Shown here one piece after another: positions 12,177-24,200 of a stretch of DNA of 64,000 bases. The stretch is taken from positions 8,804,001 through 8,868,000 of the forward strand of contig OY754467.1 of the NCBI GenBank assembly GCA_963575645.1, given 5' to 3'. The DNA comes from Xanthostigma xanthostigma. Taxonomy: Eukaryota; Arthropoda; Insecta; Raphidioptera; Raphidiidae. Position numbers and translations under genes: made by a program. The notes beneath the pieces are model-generated. The model was given only the letters and a program-made list of their open reading frames with translations, had not been told where the DNA came from and searched no databases. Every line of letters starts with the position of its first letter. The first letter of the stretch is position 1.

Positions 12177-12597
12177 TGGGTGGCGTAGCGGTGAGAGCAC
12201 TAGACTCGCATTCGGGAGGTACCGGGTTCGAATCCCGGTGGGGGCAGATGTGGCTGGGAGTTTTTCCCACTGCTTCTCGCCGAGAAACGGTAATTCCTGT
12301 ACCGGCCTTCTTGTTGAGGTTTTCCATGGTTTTCCTCAACCATTTCATAGATAAATATCGATATGGCTCCTTATTCAAGGCCATGGCCGATTACCTGTCA
12401 AACTCCTATGCTCAAAATTTGCCTACCTTATCCTAATTGCCTAAAAATTCCTTCATTCGCCCATTGCTATCAAATAAGTTGAAGTTTAAAAAAACGGGAA
12501 GTGTGGTAGAAAAAAAATAGTAATGGTGCGAATGGCGTCTGTTATGCATAAAGTCAAGAAAGGAACGTTAAACGCATTATCATTATTATTATTATTA
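12177..12597 (+). mobile_element. SINE with tRNA-type head and (ATT)n tail, 14-bp target duplication
   Basis: The head has Pol III A-box-like (TGGCGTAGCGGTGAGAGC) and B-box-like (GGGTTCGAATCC) sequences. A GC-rich body follows, then a CATTATCATTATT-type tail. The 14-bp duplication TATTACAAGCTCGC flanks it exactly (12163-12176 and 12598-12611). The 421-bp copy appears complete. Confidence 0.85.
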
Positions 12598-12748
12598 TAT
12601 TACAAGCTCGCAGTTCCCAGGTTCTAGTGCGAAAACTGGTAAAAGTATCAATAGGCTTATTTTTAAATTGTCTTCAAATTTCATATCGTATAGTCTCCAC
12701 CGGAGTTTTTATTTTGCTTAAATGTATTCGTTTTATAAAACTCCTAAA

Positions 12749-12983
12749 TCTATACTAATATTATAAAGAGGTAAAGTTTCTAAGTTTGGGTGTAGGAGGT
12801 AATCTCCGAAACTACTCATCCGATCAAAAATTTTTCTCACCAATATTTAGAACGAACCTTAAAGATGGACGTAGGCTCTATGTTATCGCGATAAAATAAA
12901 AACGCTTCTTTGGGAGACCAGTTTTACGACGAAAAAACGGTGGCAATCTAATAAATTCAGGCGAAGCCGGACCGGACCGCTAG
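12749..12983 (+). mobile_element. Short non-autonomous Helitron (235 bp)
   Basis: Complete ends: TCTATACTAATATTATAAAG at 5' and GCCGGACCGGACCGCTAG at 3', inserted between A (12748) and T (12984), the Helitron signature. Related copies lie at 10.1, 10.6 and 37.0 kb. Confidence 0.75.
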
Positions 12984-14326
12984 TTTTAAATATATATGCG
13001 AAAACACACATGTTTACCCACCGTGACGTCATTTTTGTAGTATACAAACAACGTGTGTAAATAAGGCTCGGCATCATTTAAACAAGACGCGTTTAACAGT
13101 TTACTCATGCGTGTGTGTGTGTGTTGTGTTTTTACTACAAGTCTGACGTCACATCATGGACAACAGCGTTTTTGACATGTCAAAAAATAGCAAGTTTAAA
13201 ACTGAAATAATAAATCAACCTCATGTTTATGATTTCTTATTCGGTATATAATTGTGTACGCATAATCTAATCATTTATTTTTTATAGTCAAACATACCCT
13301 AATTGGTTCTAGGCCCAAATAATCCTAGTTTTATAAAATAGTGTCGCAATAGAGATAAATTCATCGAGTGATATAGTGTGTTTATAATAGACAATTTGCG
13401 TGATGTTTAATGTGGGTTGCTTATATTTAGTTTTAATTTATAGCTCGAAAGAATATATAAAAGATATAAATATTCAAGGTAAAAGCGTTAAACGTTTACA
13501 ATTTGCAAATTCCATCATGAAAAATTATGAAAATCTGATCATAATAATAAATTAGTGAAATAAAACAAAGCGTCGTTGGTTCTATAATACTTTCTATGTG
13601 CAAAAAGTAAATATTTGCAGGAAAGGCCAATAAGTGTTTATTTCAATAATGGATGGTAAGAAACTAGCAATTTCAGAGGTATATTTCTAATTCATACTTA
13701 TCTTCACTATAACATGTTCAATTAAGACGAAGTATTTTCTTAAAAAATATTTTACGTTAATTTCGGATTTATTGACACATGGGAGGAACTATTTGATTGG
13801 GAGGTTTACAATATAATAAATTAAAGTATTTTAATTGAGTTTTTGCACATAGGAGGTATTACTAGTGTATAGAGTTCCGTTTTCTGAATATTTTCATCTA
13901 TGCCAACTATGCACATATGAGCTATTAAAGAACCATCGACGAAAGGCTGTACTTTTTGGAATCATAAGAAGCATTTCAAAAAAAGTTTTATCAAAATCCG
14001 TCAGAAGTTTTTAAGTTAAATCCGCTCAAACACACACACACACACACACACATACAAAGATATTTATCTACAGTGAATGTCATTTAAGACGAAATAATAG
14101 TTTTGTGAATATGGAAATCGTTTATGCATTACAGATAATCGTTCCACATTAAATGCAGCATAGATCGAGCGCCCAACGGAGGTTTGTAATGCAGTTGATC
14201 TGGAAAAATTTTCTGTAATGCATTTGTTTCCATAACTACCCGTATCAGCAAAACTCATGTACATATTAAAAAAATATTTTTTACTGTTTAGTGCAAATTG
14301 CCATAAAAGCCGCGTTTTTTTTAATT
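12984..14326. other. No gene seen; microsatellites
   Basis: AT-rich with a GT run near 13108-13125 and a CA run near 14028-14053. No exon-like stretch was found. Confidence 0.4.
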
Positions 14327-14327
14327 A

Positions 14328-15098
14328 CCGTATTTTTCGGACTATGAGACGCACCTTTTTACATAGAAAAGTGGATTCAAATTTTTGGTGCGTCTTATGG
14401 TCCGAAGGTAACATCAAAATATTTTTACACGCTTTATATTAGTTTCACTTGTAAGTTTGTATGTATGTTTGTAATCTCCATTTGGACTACAGCAAGTGGT
14501 TTATATAGTGGTATAATATGCCAGCACTGTAAGTACCTACAATGGGTAGCCGTGCGGTCTAAAGCACGGGTCTTCGCTGACGTAAACTCTCGGCATCACG
14601 GGTCGTGGGTTCTAATCCCGTCCACGCCGAAAAAAAAATTGTTTTTTTTCGGCAAATTTTTGACAATAAATCGAACTAAAAAGTGGAAAATAAATATAGT
14701 TTAAAAAAACTAAAAAACACGCTTTATATCAAACTAAAAAGTGAAAAATAAATATAGTTTAAAAAAAAACTAAAAAACACGCTTTATATCGATCTTAAAA
14801 GTAAAAAATATTTTTTTTTAAAATAAGCTTAAAAAGCGTGGGGCACTCGATGTACGAAAATGTGGAACAAAGCGCCCAACGCTTTTTAAGCTTATTTTAA
14901 AAAAAATATTTTTTACTTTTTAGTTCGATATAAAGCGTGTTTTTTAGTTTTTTTTAAACTATATTTATTTTTAACTTTTTTTCAATAAATCGTCTCTAAA
15001 TTTATGTTAACAATAAATAAAAATTATGATCCGAAAGTAAAATTAAAATATATTTTTCTTATAAATTTGAGGTGCGTCTTACAGTCCGAAAAATACGG
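14328..15098. mobile_element. TA-flanked MITE split by the tRNA-Leu-like repeat
   Basis: Inverted ends CCGTATTTTTCGGACTATGA and its near complement GTCCGAAAAATACGG with inner GGTGCGTCTTA, bounded by TA (14326-14327 and 15099-15100). This is a pogo/Tigger-like terminus. The interior is opened by the repeat copy 14427-14990. Confidence 0.7.
14427..14990 (+). repeat. tRNA-Leu-like repeat family, copy 2 (nested)
   Basis: Starts ACACGCTTTATATTAG and carries the tRNA-like module at 14544-14629 and the 55-60 bp units. It ends with an inverted block containing ATAAAGCGTGT, so both ends share an inverted ACACGCTTTAT motif. It sits inside the TIR element 14328-15098. Confidence 0.7.
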
Positions 15099-15924
15099 TA
15101 TAATTTAAAAAAAAAATGCCGCATGTAATTGCAAGTGTAAACGCGACTTTACATTACATTATGAGAGCTAAATGCGTTTTAATAACATTAAACACAAAAC
15201 GCCGAGGACTGAGGAGTAAGTAGCAAGTTTATGGTTGATTAGTATTAGCGATACTAACTTTTAGTACTTATCATTACTCACGAACCACGTACGTACAACC
15301 CTCCGGTGTATATGAGAAAACTGAAAATTATATCAAGATAAAAATCTTATTATGTATATTATGTCAGTGTTTTTTTTTGTGTAACTGTATGTAAACAGTA
15401 ATAATAATATGTTGATTTGCTATTATTAAGGGTGGTTAGCTATCATGGAACCTCGCGCGTAATTCCGGCTGGTCGACTTTCTCACTGGTAATATCTAACT
15501 GCAGTTGTTACCGAATTTTAAAAAATGAGGTTATGTTTTTCAACGCGTTTTTTATGTATGTTCTGTGATATCTCCGCCAGTTTGGAACCGATTTTAATGA
15601 ATTTTGTTCTATTTAATAAAGTATACTTCCAGGATGGACCCACATAAAATTTACTTAAATCGGTTCAGTGTTTTTTTATATACTTTTTATGTAAGTTTTG
15701 AGCCGATTTTAGTTTTTCTTGTTCTGTTTAATATGACACCTTCAGAGTTTTTATCTATTAAGGGCTAAATTTCAATTGTGAAAGGATTCTGAGAATTTTT
15801 TCGGTATTTTCGGACCCAAAAAAATTTTTAACCTCTAAAAACCACCCTTAAAATGATCCGATTTGGTTCATTTTAAATAGGCTTCATGCGATAATAATTT
15901 CCAAGGTTTTGGCAAATTTTAACA

Positions 15925-16110
15925 TTCCAGCCCACAAGTTAGTGGGGAATGGTCAAATATCACTTCTCAAAATTTTACAATATTTTTTCGTTTTGAGGTC
16001 CCCGAATCCAAAAAACACATTTTTGGAAAAACTCTGTGCGCCTGTTAGTCTATGGGCACGATACAGGTCAAACGGATGAGCGGATTGAAACCAAATTTAT
16101 ATCCTTCCAT
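15925..16110 (+). repeat. Dispersed repeat, copy 1
   Basis: Related to 35742-35920: TTTTGAGGTCCCCGAATCCA, CGGATTGAAACCAAATTT. It runs on into other repeat pieces, including AGTGAAAACTTCTTTAGCGG and a reversed TTGTCTGTAAAGTCGGTTTA unit near 16466. Confidence 0.6.
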
Positions 16111-16559
16111 TTTCGAATTGTCGAACGTGGTTTCAGCTCAGGATCACCCGTTCCAGGGCGCAACATATATTTCAAGGACGTATATGTCCTACCCGTACAC
16201 GCTATTGTTTACGTTTGACGTATTTATACGCCTCGCTCGGTTAACAGGTTAAAATTTTTGAAGTGAAAACTTCTTTAGCGGCGTTGTACACTTTTGTTTT
16301 TTGTTTGTAATGGGTAAAAAATGTTAAACTCGCATCAGGACACGTGACCTGATCGAAAATTCGTAAGACGTTAATATTCAAGTTTTCACTTCCGCCGGCA
16401 CTCCCGGAGTGCAACCCGTCTTTTTTTTTAGTCTCACAGAATATGCCGCCCCCCAAAAAAATTGGTTGTCTGTAAAGTCGGTTTACGGACGATAGTTTTA
16501 CGTGATAACGTATTCCGTAATACATAACCTAAACCTCCCAAAATTTGGTTTCAATCCGC

Positions 16560-18246
16560 TTATCCTTGGTGTCGGAATGATAAGAAATGTCAAAAGTGAC
16601 GTTTGCAACTGTCAAAGTACCTATTATGTTCTAATAATAATTAGTTATTCCAATACTTAACTTAGAAGGCGTTGCATTTCACAAAATACTAATGTCAAAA
16701 AATTGAATTAAACATTAGAAATGCAGCCGTTTTCATGTTAAGACAAGACATACGTTCTCTTCTAATTTCCATGTACGGCAAACAAAGACGACCGACCGCG
16801 TCGCGCCATGCATTAGACAACATTGCATTTATACAGCTATTTTTCTATATAAATTTGTATAAAAAAACTGTTTAGGCAAATTCTGTTATACGAAATCTAT
16901 GTAAAATGTTCTCCTCTTTCGTTTAAGACTGGTTTTAAACCGATCTGATTTAAATTGAGCGAGAAATTAGCAAAAAGCACGCACAGGGTCAGGCGGAACG
17001 TTACGCGTTATGAACGTTAGGAACGTTACGCGTTAGGAACGTTACACTTTTTCGTGCATGCAGCCGGTGTTTTATCAATTTATAAGATTGGTGATTCATC
17101 AATTTATAAGACGTTATCACGTCAAAAATTGCCGCTCTGGACAAGAGCCCGTGTTGCGCATGCCTAAATCCGCCACTGTGCATAACTGTAACAATTAATA
17201 AACCTAATATTAACTTAGTGTTGACTGTCAGCTGAAACGTTCCCTTAACATCAAAACCTATACATAACTCCCTCTTCTATATAATTTACGAGTTACACTC
17301 ACATTACGTATATATATATTATAGTGAATACCTGTATATATACATTTATTACATATTATTATTTGTCGTCTCGCGCTGTACAGTCGTTTAAAGTGGCTTT
17401 ACATATCATCAAATTAAAAAAGTAATAAAAAAAATAGAGCGCAAAACACATATTAAATTTTGTTAGATACAGTGAATTTTTTATTTTATTATACTAAACT
17501 AACGCGGCCCAGTCCAACTTCGCTCGGGCGCGAAACGATTTTCACTCGGCGCTTGTCTTTTGTTTTCTGGCGTAATAATATATAGTCGGTGCTATTCGTC
17601 ATGGCCTAACTACTTTTAAAACAGTGAAAGATTTTTTTTCGAAGCGGTTCGGTGGTTTTCGAGTTTTAGACACACACTTTTATACCCATACAATTTAGTT
17701 ATCTACAATAACTAACTCATAAAAAATTCACTTAAAAATTACCTTCTGATTGACGCATCGTTCATAATAATTCGTCGGTTTTTTCATCCTAATTGTAAGA
17801 CACGGCACTGCGGCTTACATGCCGTTCGAATTGATATTTTGATATATATGTCGTTTTATCCGTCGTTGCCAGATTATACAACGCTCTTGCGGTGGGAAGG
17901 TACGTAAAAACATGCGAGCAACAGTGTGCTCGTTGCATGGAAAACTAGACTGCTGGATCAATTACTGATATTCGCTCGCGGCGGGGGGTTGAAAAGTTTT
18001 GCAGTACTTTGAGAAAGTTTCTATTGGAAAAATCTATTTGCTTGAATTCAATTGTTTTGTAAAACTGTTCGGCGTTGTGAAAACAAAGACGCAGAAGAGA
18101 TTCGTTTGTTTAAAGAAACAGTTGACAGTAGTGGTATTTCAAACATCCTTATTTAAATACCTTAAACTTAAAGTGTATGTAAAAAAAACAATCTAAAATT
18201 GAAATTCGTATTTCGGTTATCGATTAATAGAAAGTTGTATGAAAAA
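16560..18246. other. Upstream region of the first Gr gene
   Basis: Reverse fragments of the TTGACGTGATAACGTC family (about 16985-17130) with a short GAACGTTACGCGTTAG tandem. No clear TATA box. The last 250 bp, before the ATG at 18247, are probably promoter and 5' UTR. Confidence 0.4.
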
Positions 18247-21200
18247 ATGTCTCGTGTAGACAGTGTATCGAGTAATCACATAAAAAACCCTCTACAGGGT
18301 TGCCTCGTGTGTACTCTCCGTCCTTTTTTAATCTTCGGTATCTTTGTCGGTGCATCGCCGTTATCGTGGAACTGCCAACACAGCAAAAAACCGTCACGGC
18401 CTACTTTTACAGTCAACAAGTTTTGGTATATTGTGTCCTTCCTGATCGTTCTAATATTTTTCGGAATGGTCGGTTTTAATTTCTACGACTTATACGTCAA
18501 CTTTAGCAGTAAAATGTCCGAAAAAATGGAAAATATTTTGTATCTATTTACTGATACTTTGTATATAATAGTAGCCGGGACATCGGGACTTATCAGTTTG
18601 TGTCAGATTTCTCAAAAAATCAAGGAATACAACGGTATTGTCTGTATTATGGAAGCAAAAAGTATTTATGGATTGGACTATATTTTCCGAATCTCAAATG
18701 CGAATATTTTGCGAAGAAAAGGATTTTTGTTCTACGTGTTGGTACCTCTTGTAATGCTCGTTCAGAGCGCCTACGTATTTTATTTATGGATGAGTGGTGA
18801 CAGATCAAATTATAAAGGTATCCTGCAAGAGTTTTTTGCCATTTTTGGAGGCTATGCCGTTATAGTGATCCTATTTCAATTCATTATAAGTATCCAACTT
18901 TATATAATATTGTTCCAAGAACTCAACGACCATGCTAAATCGATTTTGGAACCGTACAGAAAACCTATCGATCCTGAAGATTTCACCAATAATAAACGAT
19001 GGGATCTTATTGAATTTCATCCGGAGACTTTTGGTTTGAAAGAAGTCAGCAAAATCAGTAAAAATCTTAGCCAGAAATCTGCTAGTATCACAAAACAGTT
19101 ACCATTAACCGTAAAGTTAAGCAAATTGCGACGACTACACGCAGCGTATATTTTTAATGTTAAAGTTTTGAACGAATATTATAATCCTACGAAACTGATA
19201 CATTTTTCGATTATATTGATTTCGCTTGTCATCAATATTTATTTGTTGATTAAGTCTTTTATGGATAACTGGGAAATGGATAGAAGGATTTTATCCATTG
19301 GTAAAATCATCGCTACGATGGGAAGTACTTTGGTACTGTTTAATGAGGCTGATACTGTTTGTAAAACGGTGAGTATTTATTGTTAATATCAAGATAAAAC
19401 GAAAGTTAAGATCCAAATCTTTGATTAACGTCTGATTAGAACTCTTCAATAAATAAAATTATCGACCAATTTTTCAGATAATATTTTAACAAAAAAATAT
19501 ATATTAACGTTTCAATCCGGATTTGAACCTTCTTCAGAACTGATCTAAAAAATATAAAAAATAATTAATATTTAAATTCTAATTAGCTTTTTATAAAATC
19601 TTTCAAAATTATTAATGATTATATCAAAATAATGAAAAAATAAGAACAATAATAATAATAGTTTATTATTTTTCATTATTTTGATATAATCATTAATAAT
19701 TTTGAAAGATTTCATAAAAAGCTAATTAGAATTTAAATATTAATTATTTTTATATTTTTTAGATCAGTTCTGAAGAAGGTCCAAATCCGGATTGAAACGT
19801 TAATGTATTAATTATATATTTTTTTGTTAATATATTGTCTGAAAAATTGGTCAATAATTTTATTTATTGGAAAGTTAAGATCACTGCACATGAGGCTGGT
19901 TTTGCTGCTAGATTCCTTGCTAGTAGGGTTTCTGATTACTCGACCTTTTTTATTTCTCGAGGCACAAGAATTCTCGACCAGGATTTCTCGAGTATCTCGA
20001 GCAATTTTGAAATTTTTAATGAAACACGATGTTATTTCCATATTTTTGCTTTATTACAAATTAGACTGATAGATTAAATTAAATCAAATGGTAAATTTTT
20101 AGTTACCAGAAATAGCACTTATTAATTAACAAATCAACAACAAGCAATTAATTAAACAAACTATAGTCGACTGGTCTATATAAAAAGTAAAGAGTAGGGT
20201 AGATAGTATTAGTATCTACTTAACTTTTTTATAATTATTGGGTCCCTACCAGTTCCAAAATGTATAATGACTTATATTTATAAACTATTATGTTTTTAGT
20301 TACCTAGCGCACGGAATTGATTTCTCGAGTTCTCGAGGCGTTGACTTTTTTTCCCGTCTCGCCTAAAGACAAATTTCTCGAGAATTCTCGAGCAGAAACC
20401 CTACTTGCTAGATTTGGCTGCTTGCTTTCAAGCGCCCTGTAGCACTATCTTTCTTGACGGCTTCTATCTAGAACACACGAGACTATTTTTCAAGCTTGAT
20501 TTGTGGATAGATCTGGTGTGCGCGCAGTTACAATTCGAATATAAACACAGAGCAAAACGTGTCTGTTGTCTGACTCTGAACAGAATGCGACACCATGTTG
20601 GTTTGTGGTGTTTGTTCAAGTGCCCACGTGACAAGATACTACTTCCTGATTGGTTCTTGCTCATTCCTAGCAGCAAATCTTGCAGGGAAAATAGCCCTTG
20701 TTCTAATTTTAAATCATATCTTGTGAGCTAGCAGGTCATCCCGCAGTGACGTCATTTCTAGCTTCCTACCCAGTCTACCCGCTGGCAGAACTGCTACCAG
20801 CATTTCTAGCCTCGTGTGCAGCGGCCTTAAGTCTGCAGTGACGTCATTACCATCTTCGCAACAACGATTCGAGCGGCAAAATCAGCCTCATGTCTTTAGT
20901 CGCGGAAATTATTGTTGGATTAGTAAGATCGCATCGTATTACTTTACGACACTAGCGCAAAATGGGTCATTTTACTACCGCTAAACAAACATAAAAGCTA
21001 TTTTATATAGAGGAACGTGCAAAAAAAATATTATGTACAATATTATTATTTTTCAACGTTGATAAAAACAATTTGAACTTCTAAATTATACACAGCTGAA
21101 TAAAATATAAATTGTCTCAGAAATGTTTTGATAATATTTCCTATTACGGTATAAAATATCAATATTTGAACTAGTTATGAATTAATATTGTTATCGAGGG

Positions 21201-24200
21201 TGTCTTTTTAGTTCATTGATAATGTGTTTTTTAATAATTTTATACGTGTTAAGATTACGTTGCTGTAACATTAAAAATATTGTTGTAGGCTCAGGAAATA
21301 TCATCGTTTTTGTACAGTTTTCCGATAAGTGGACTCAAACCTCAGGAGGCGGCAGAAGTAAGTTAACTAAATATAGGGCTTGCTAGAGGTCATTGCTCAT
21401 TTTATTATTTTTTTTTATGGAAATTTGAACTTTTAAAATGTCAAGAATTTTTCCGGGTCGTATATATCTCGATTTTGCATATAGGGGTCATTCAAGTATT
21501 ACGTAAGGACCAAAAGGGGGGAGGGGGTCTTTGCTTGGCTTATTTCTGATGACATGGGGGACGGGGGGCAGTCTAGATGGTGATTACGTCAGCAATATTT
21601 CTACTTTTTCTGATTTTTCTGCAAAATTTCATAAAAACGAAAAACGTGTTCATAGATTCCCTAAAAAATCTCAAAAAAAAAAATGTTGCTGACATAATTT
21701 TTATTTTTTTTTCTATTCCATTTTTTGCTAAGTACCTACTGTATTTATAGTATGTAAACACGTAAGGTGCACATAGGGAAATTAGCATTGGGAAAAAATA
21801 CTTGGATCAGAGTTAGTCATGACTGCATTAATTGTTATTTCTATTGAATTATTGTGGTAATCTTGAGGATTTCTATTTTATTTTGATTTATTTTTATTTT
21901 ACTTGGCTTTTTTAATAATAAAAAGCTCTTATAAATCATTATTTTAATTTTTTTGTACAAAAATAAAACAAAAAACAACTCCATCTGTTTGGAAACATTT
22001 CATTCAAAAATTGTCTGACTGGTATGACGTATGCGCGTTGGTAAATCAGTGACCCAGTGTCTTTAGGTTCAACACGAATAGGCGGAGATATTTGATCTGG
22101 CACCATATCTAAGTATTTTTGGGAATTTAATGTCTCATTAATAAAAAAAGTCCAATTATGTTGTAATCATTTGAATATTTTCTTCGGTAGTATACACATT
22201 TATTTTGCAAAAGAATATATTATCTGTCAAATTGAAAAACAAGATTTCAAGGCTCACTCTGATCCAGTCATTTTTTTCCCAACGTCAACTTCCCTATGTG
22301 CACCTTACGTGTTTACATACTGTATAATAATAATACAGTATATTTCTTATATATATTTTTTTCCTTTTATTGAAGTGAAATCGCATAGCACTAATTTCTG
22401 AATCGTCTGTATAACGAAGATAATTATTTTTAAAGGTGGAGATGTATTTGGAGATGATACACACGCAACGTCCTGTGCTCAGCGCCTCTGGGGTGTTCAA
22501 CCTTGGTATGGGGCTGCTAGCGTCGGTGAGTGGGGCAACGCCGCTTCGCTCTCCTTTTTATTTAATCCTGCGCTCGTGTTTTGTTTCCTTTTCAAATGCA
22601 CTTACGCTTAACTCACAATAACCCCGTTATTATTATTTGCCTCTGTGACACATCCACACTGGAATACCTAATTACAATAATCGTGAGTCGTTAAACGGAA
22701 TCTAATTTAAGTTTGTTTCAACAAGAAACAAATTAAATAATCGTAATCTTCGTTTGGTGATCGGAAACCTTGAGTTGCGTGTTTCGAGTTTATTGTTTTC
22801 CTTTAAAAATCGACTTCTTTACTTTAAAAGTGTGCTTTGTTTGTTAGAAACGTGTTCGTGTCTACTTGAAATATTTTAGGTACGTATTTTTGTTTTATTA
22901 TTTTCTATTTATTTTTTATATTTTGTTTAACATTTTATGAGATTTGCTCGTTATTTGATGTATATTAATGTCATTGCACATTTTTAAATTAATTAAAATT
23001 CAGAGTTTTATGTTAAACTTTATTTTGTTTCGCTGAACAAAATTTTGAATTTAGTCTGACGGAGCCACAGTGGCTTCAAGAATTTTGTCTGACTAAGCCA
23101 CTGAATTGTGCAAAGCAATTGTTTTAAAGTGGAAATGTACCGAAACGCAGCGTTTTATTATTTAAATTAATTTAAATGTTTATACAAATATATTTACATC
23201 CATTAACGATTGAACTTGATATCATTTTATTTGATTAATTTATTTTTTATAAAAAGATCCACAGCATGGTGTTTGTATGCAGATGAAATATTTTAGGTAG
23301 GTATTTTTTTATTTTATTTATTTTCTATTTTTTATTGTTTCGTATATAATTCCTAAAAAATATCTGTCTATAGAGCCGTTGTCTCTGTCCATTAAAAATA
23401 TTTAAAGCCGGTATATTTTTTGTTTTATGTTATTTTTGGTTTATAATTTATAAAAATATCCGTTGTGTAGAATGTTAACCTTCAAGTTTCGTTTCAAAAT
23501 TCAGTTGATACTTATAATATTGTCAGAAAACCTGTCACCACAAATATTTCCCCATAAGAAAAGCATTGTAAGAAATAATTGATCAATCGGAATGAAAGTT
23601 TTCTTAAACTGTGTATGTATTTAGTATCGTTTTTTTTTTTTGTAGTTTCCACTTCGATACTATTTTTTTCTACGCATTCTGATCAAAATTTAATTTGAAA
23701 AGCGATTTTTTCTATGTAGAACAATCAATTCTTTTTGCATGCGTACAATCTAATGTTCTAGAATCTAGAACATTAAACTCCCTGTCATCTAGAATCTAGA
23801 TGACAGGGAGTTTGAATACGACATGCTCCTGATGTATGGAAAATGCACTTATATGATCACAATTTAAGGTCATTTTCAAATCAAATTTTATGACAATCCT
23901 TTCTTCAACCCGGCATAAAAGTATCTATTTTATAGGGGAGGGGATGCAAAACATTAATTCCACGTTTTTCTGAATTTATTTTTAAAAAATATGGTATACT
24001 TTTCATAATCCTTGTTTTTAATATTACTTCGTGCATTATGTAGTTCTTAGTAAACTTTAATTGTACTATTAATTAATGGATAGGAAAACACTATAATATT
24101 ACGTATATCCTTTTTAAAGTTATTAATTAATTATTCTTCGTTAAATGTTTTCTATTGAAGAGGCTTCATTAAATTTCAATTAGTTTAATTATCCCTTACT

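Larger units (their letters stand above)
19408..20826 (+). mobile_element. TTAA-flanked MITE, split by two later insertions
   Basis: Ends GATCACTGCACATGAGG and CCTCGTGTGCAGCGGCC are imperfect inverted repeats bounded by TTAA (original left site 19404-19407; right 20827-20830), as in piggyBac-type elements. The left end was opened by element C (its duplication copies the first bases of the MITE) and the middle by the hAT MITE 19924-20403. Confidence 0.6.

Noticed and set aside
14028-14053. CRISPR-like or regulatory array
   Set aside because: Only a CA microsatellite; no spaced repeats of CRISPR type occur anywhere in the window.
18199-18246. Upstream extension of the first Gr exon to 18199
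   Set aside because: The frame is open but begins with TTG; the first ATG is 18247, so the 16 extra residues are not supported.
20405-20731. 108-aa ORF
   Set aside because: Falls inside the TTAA-flanked MITE; composition is not protein-like and an opposite-strand ORF overlaps.
23757-23812. Small GTTCTAGAATCTAGAAC / CATCTAGAATCTAGATG palindromes as operator sites
   Set aside because: Too short and isolated to support a function; likely simple palindromic drift in an intron.
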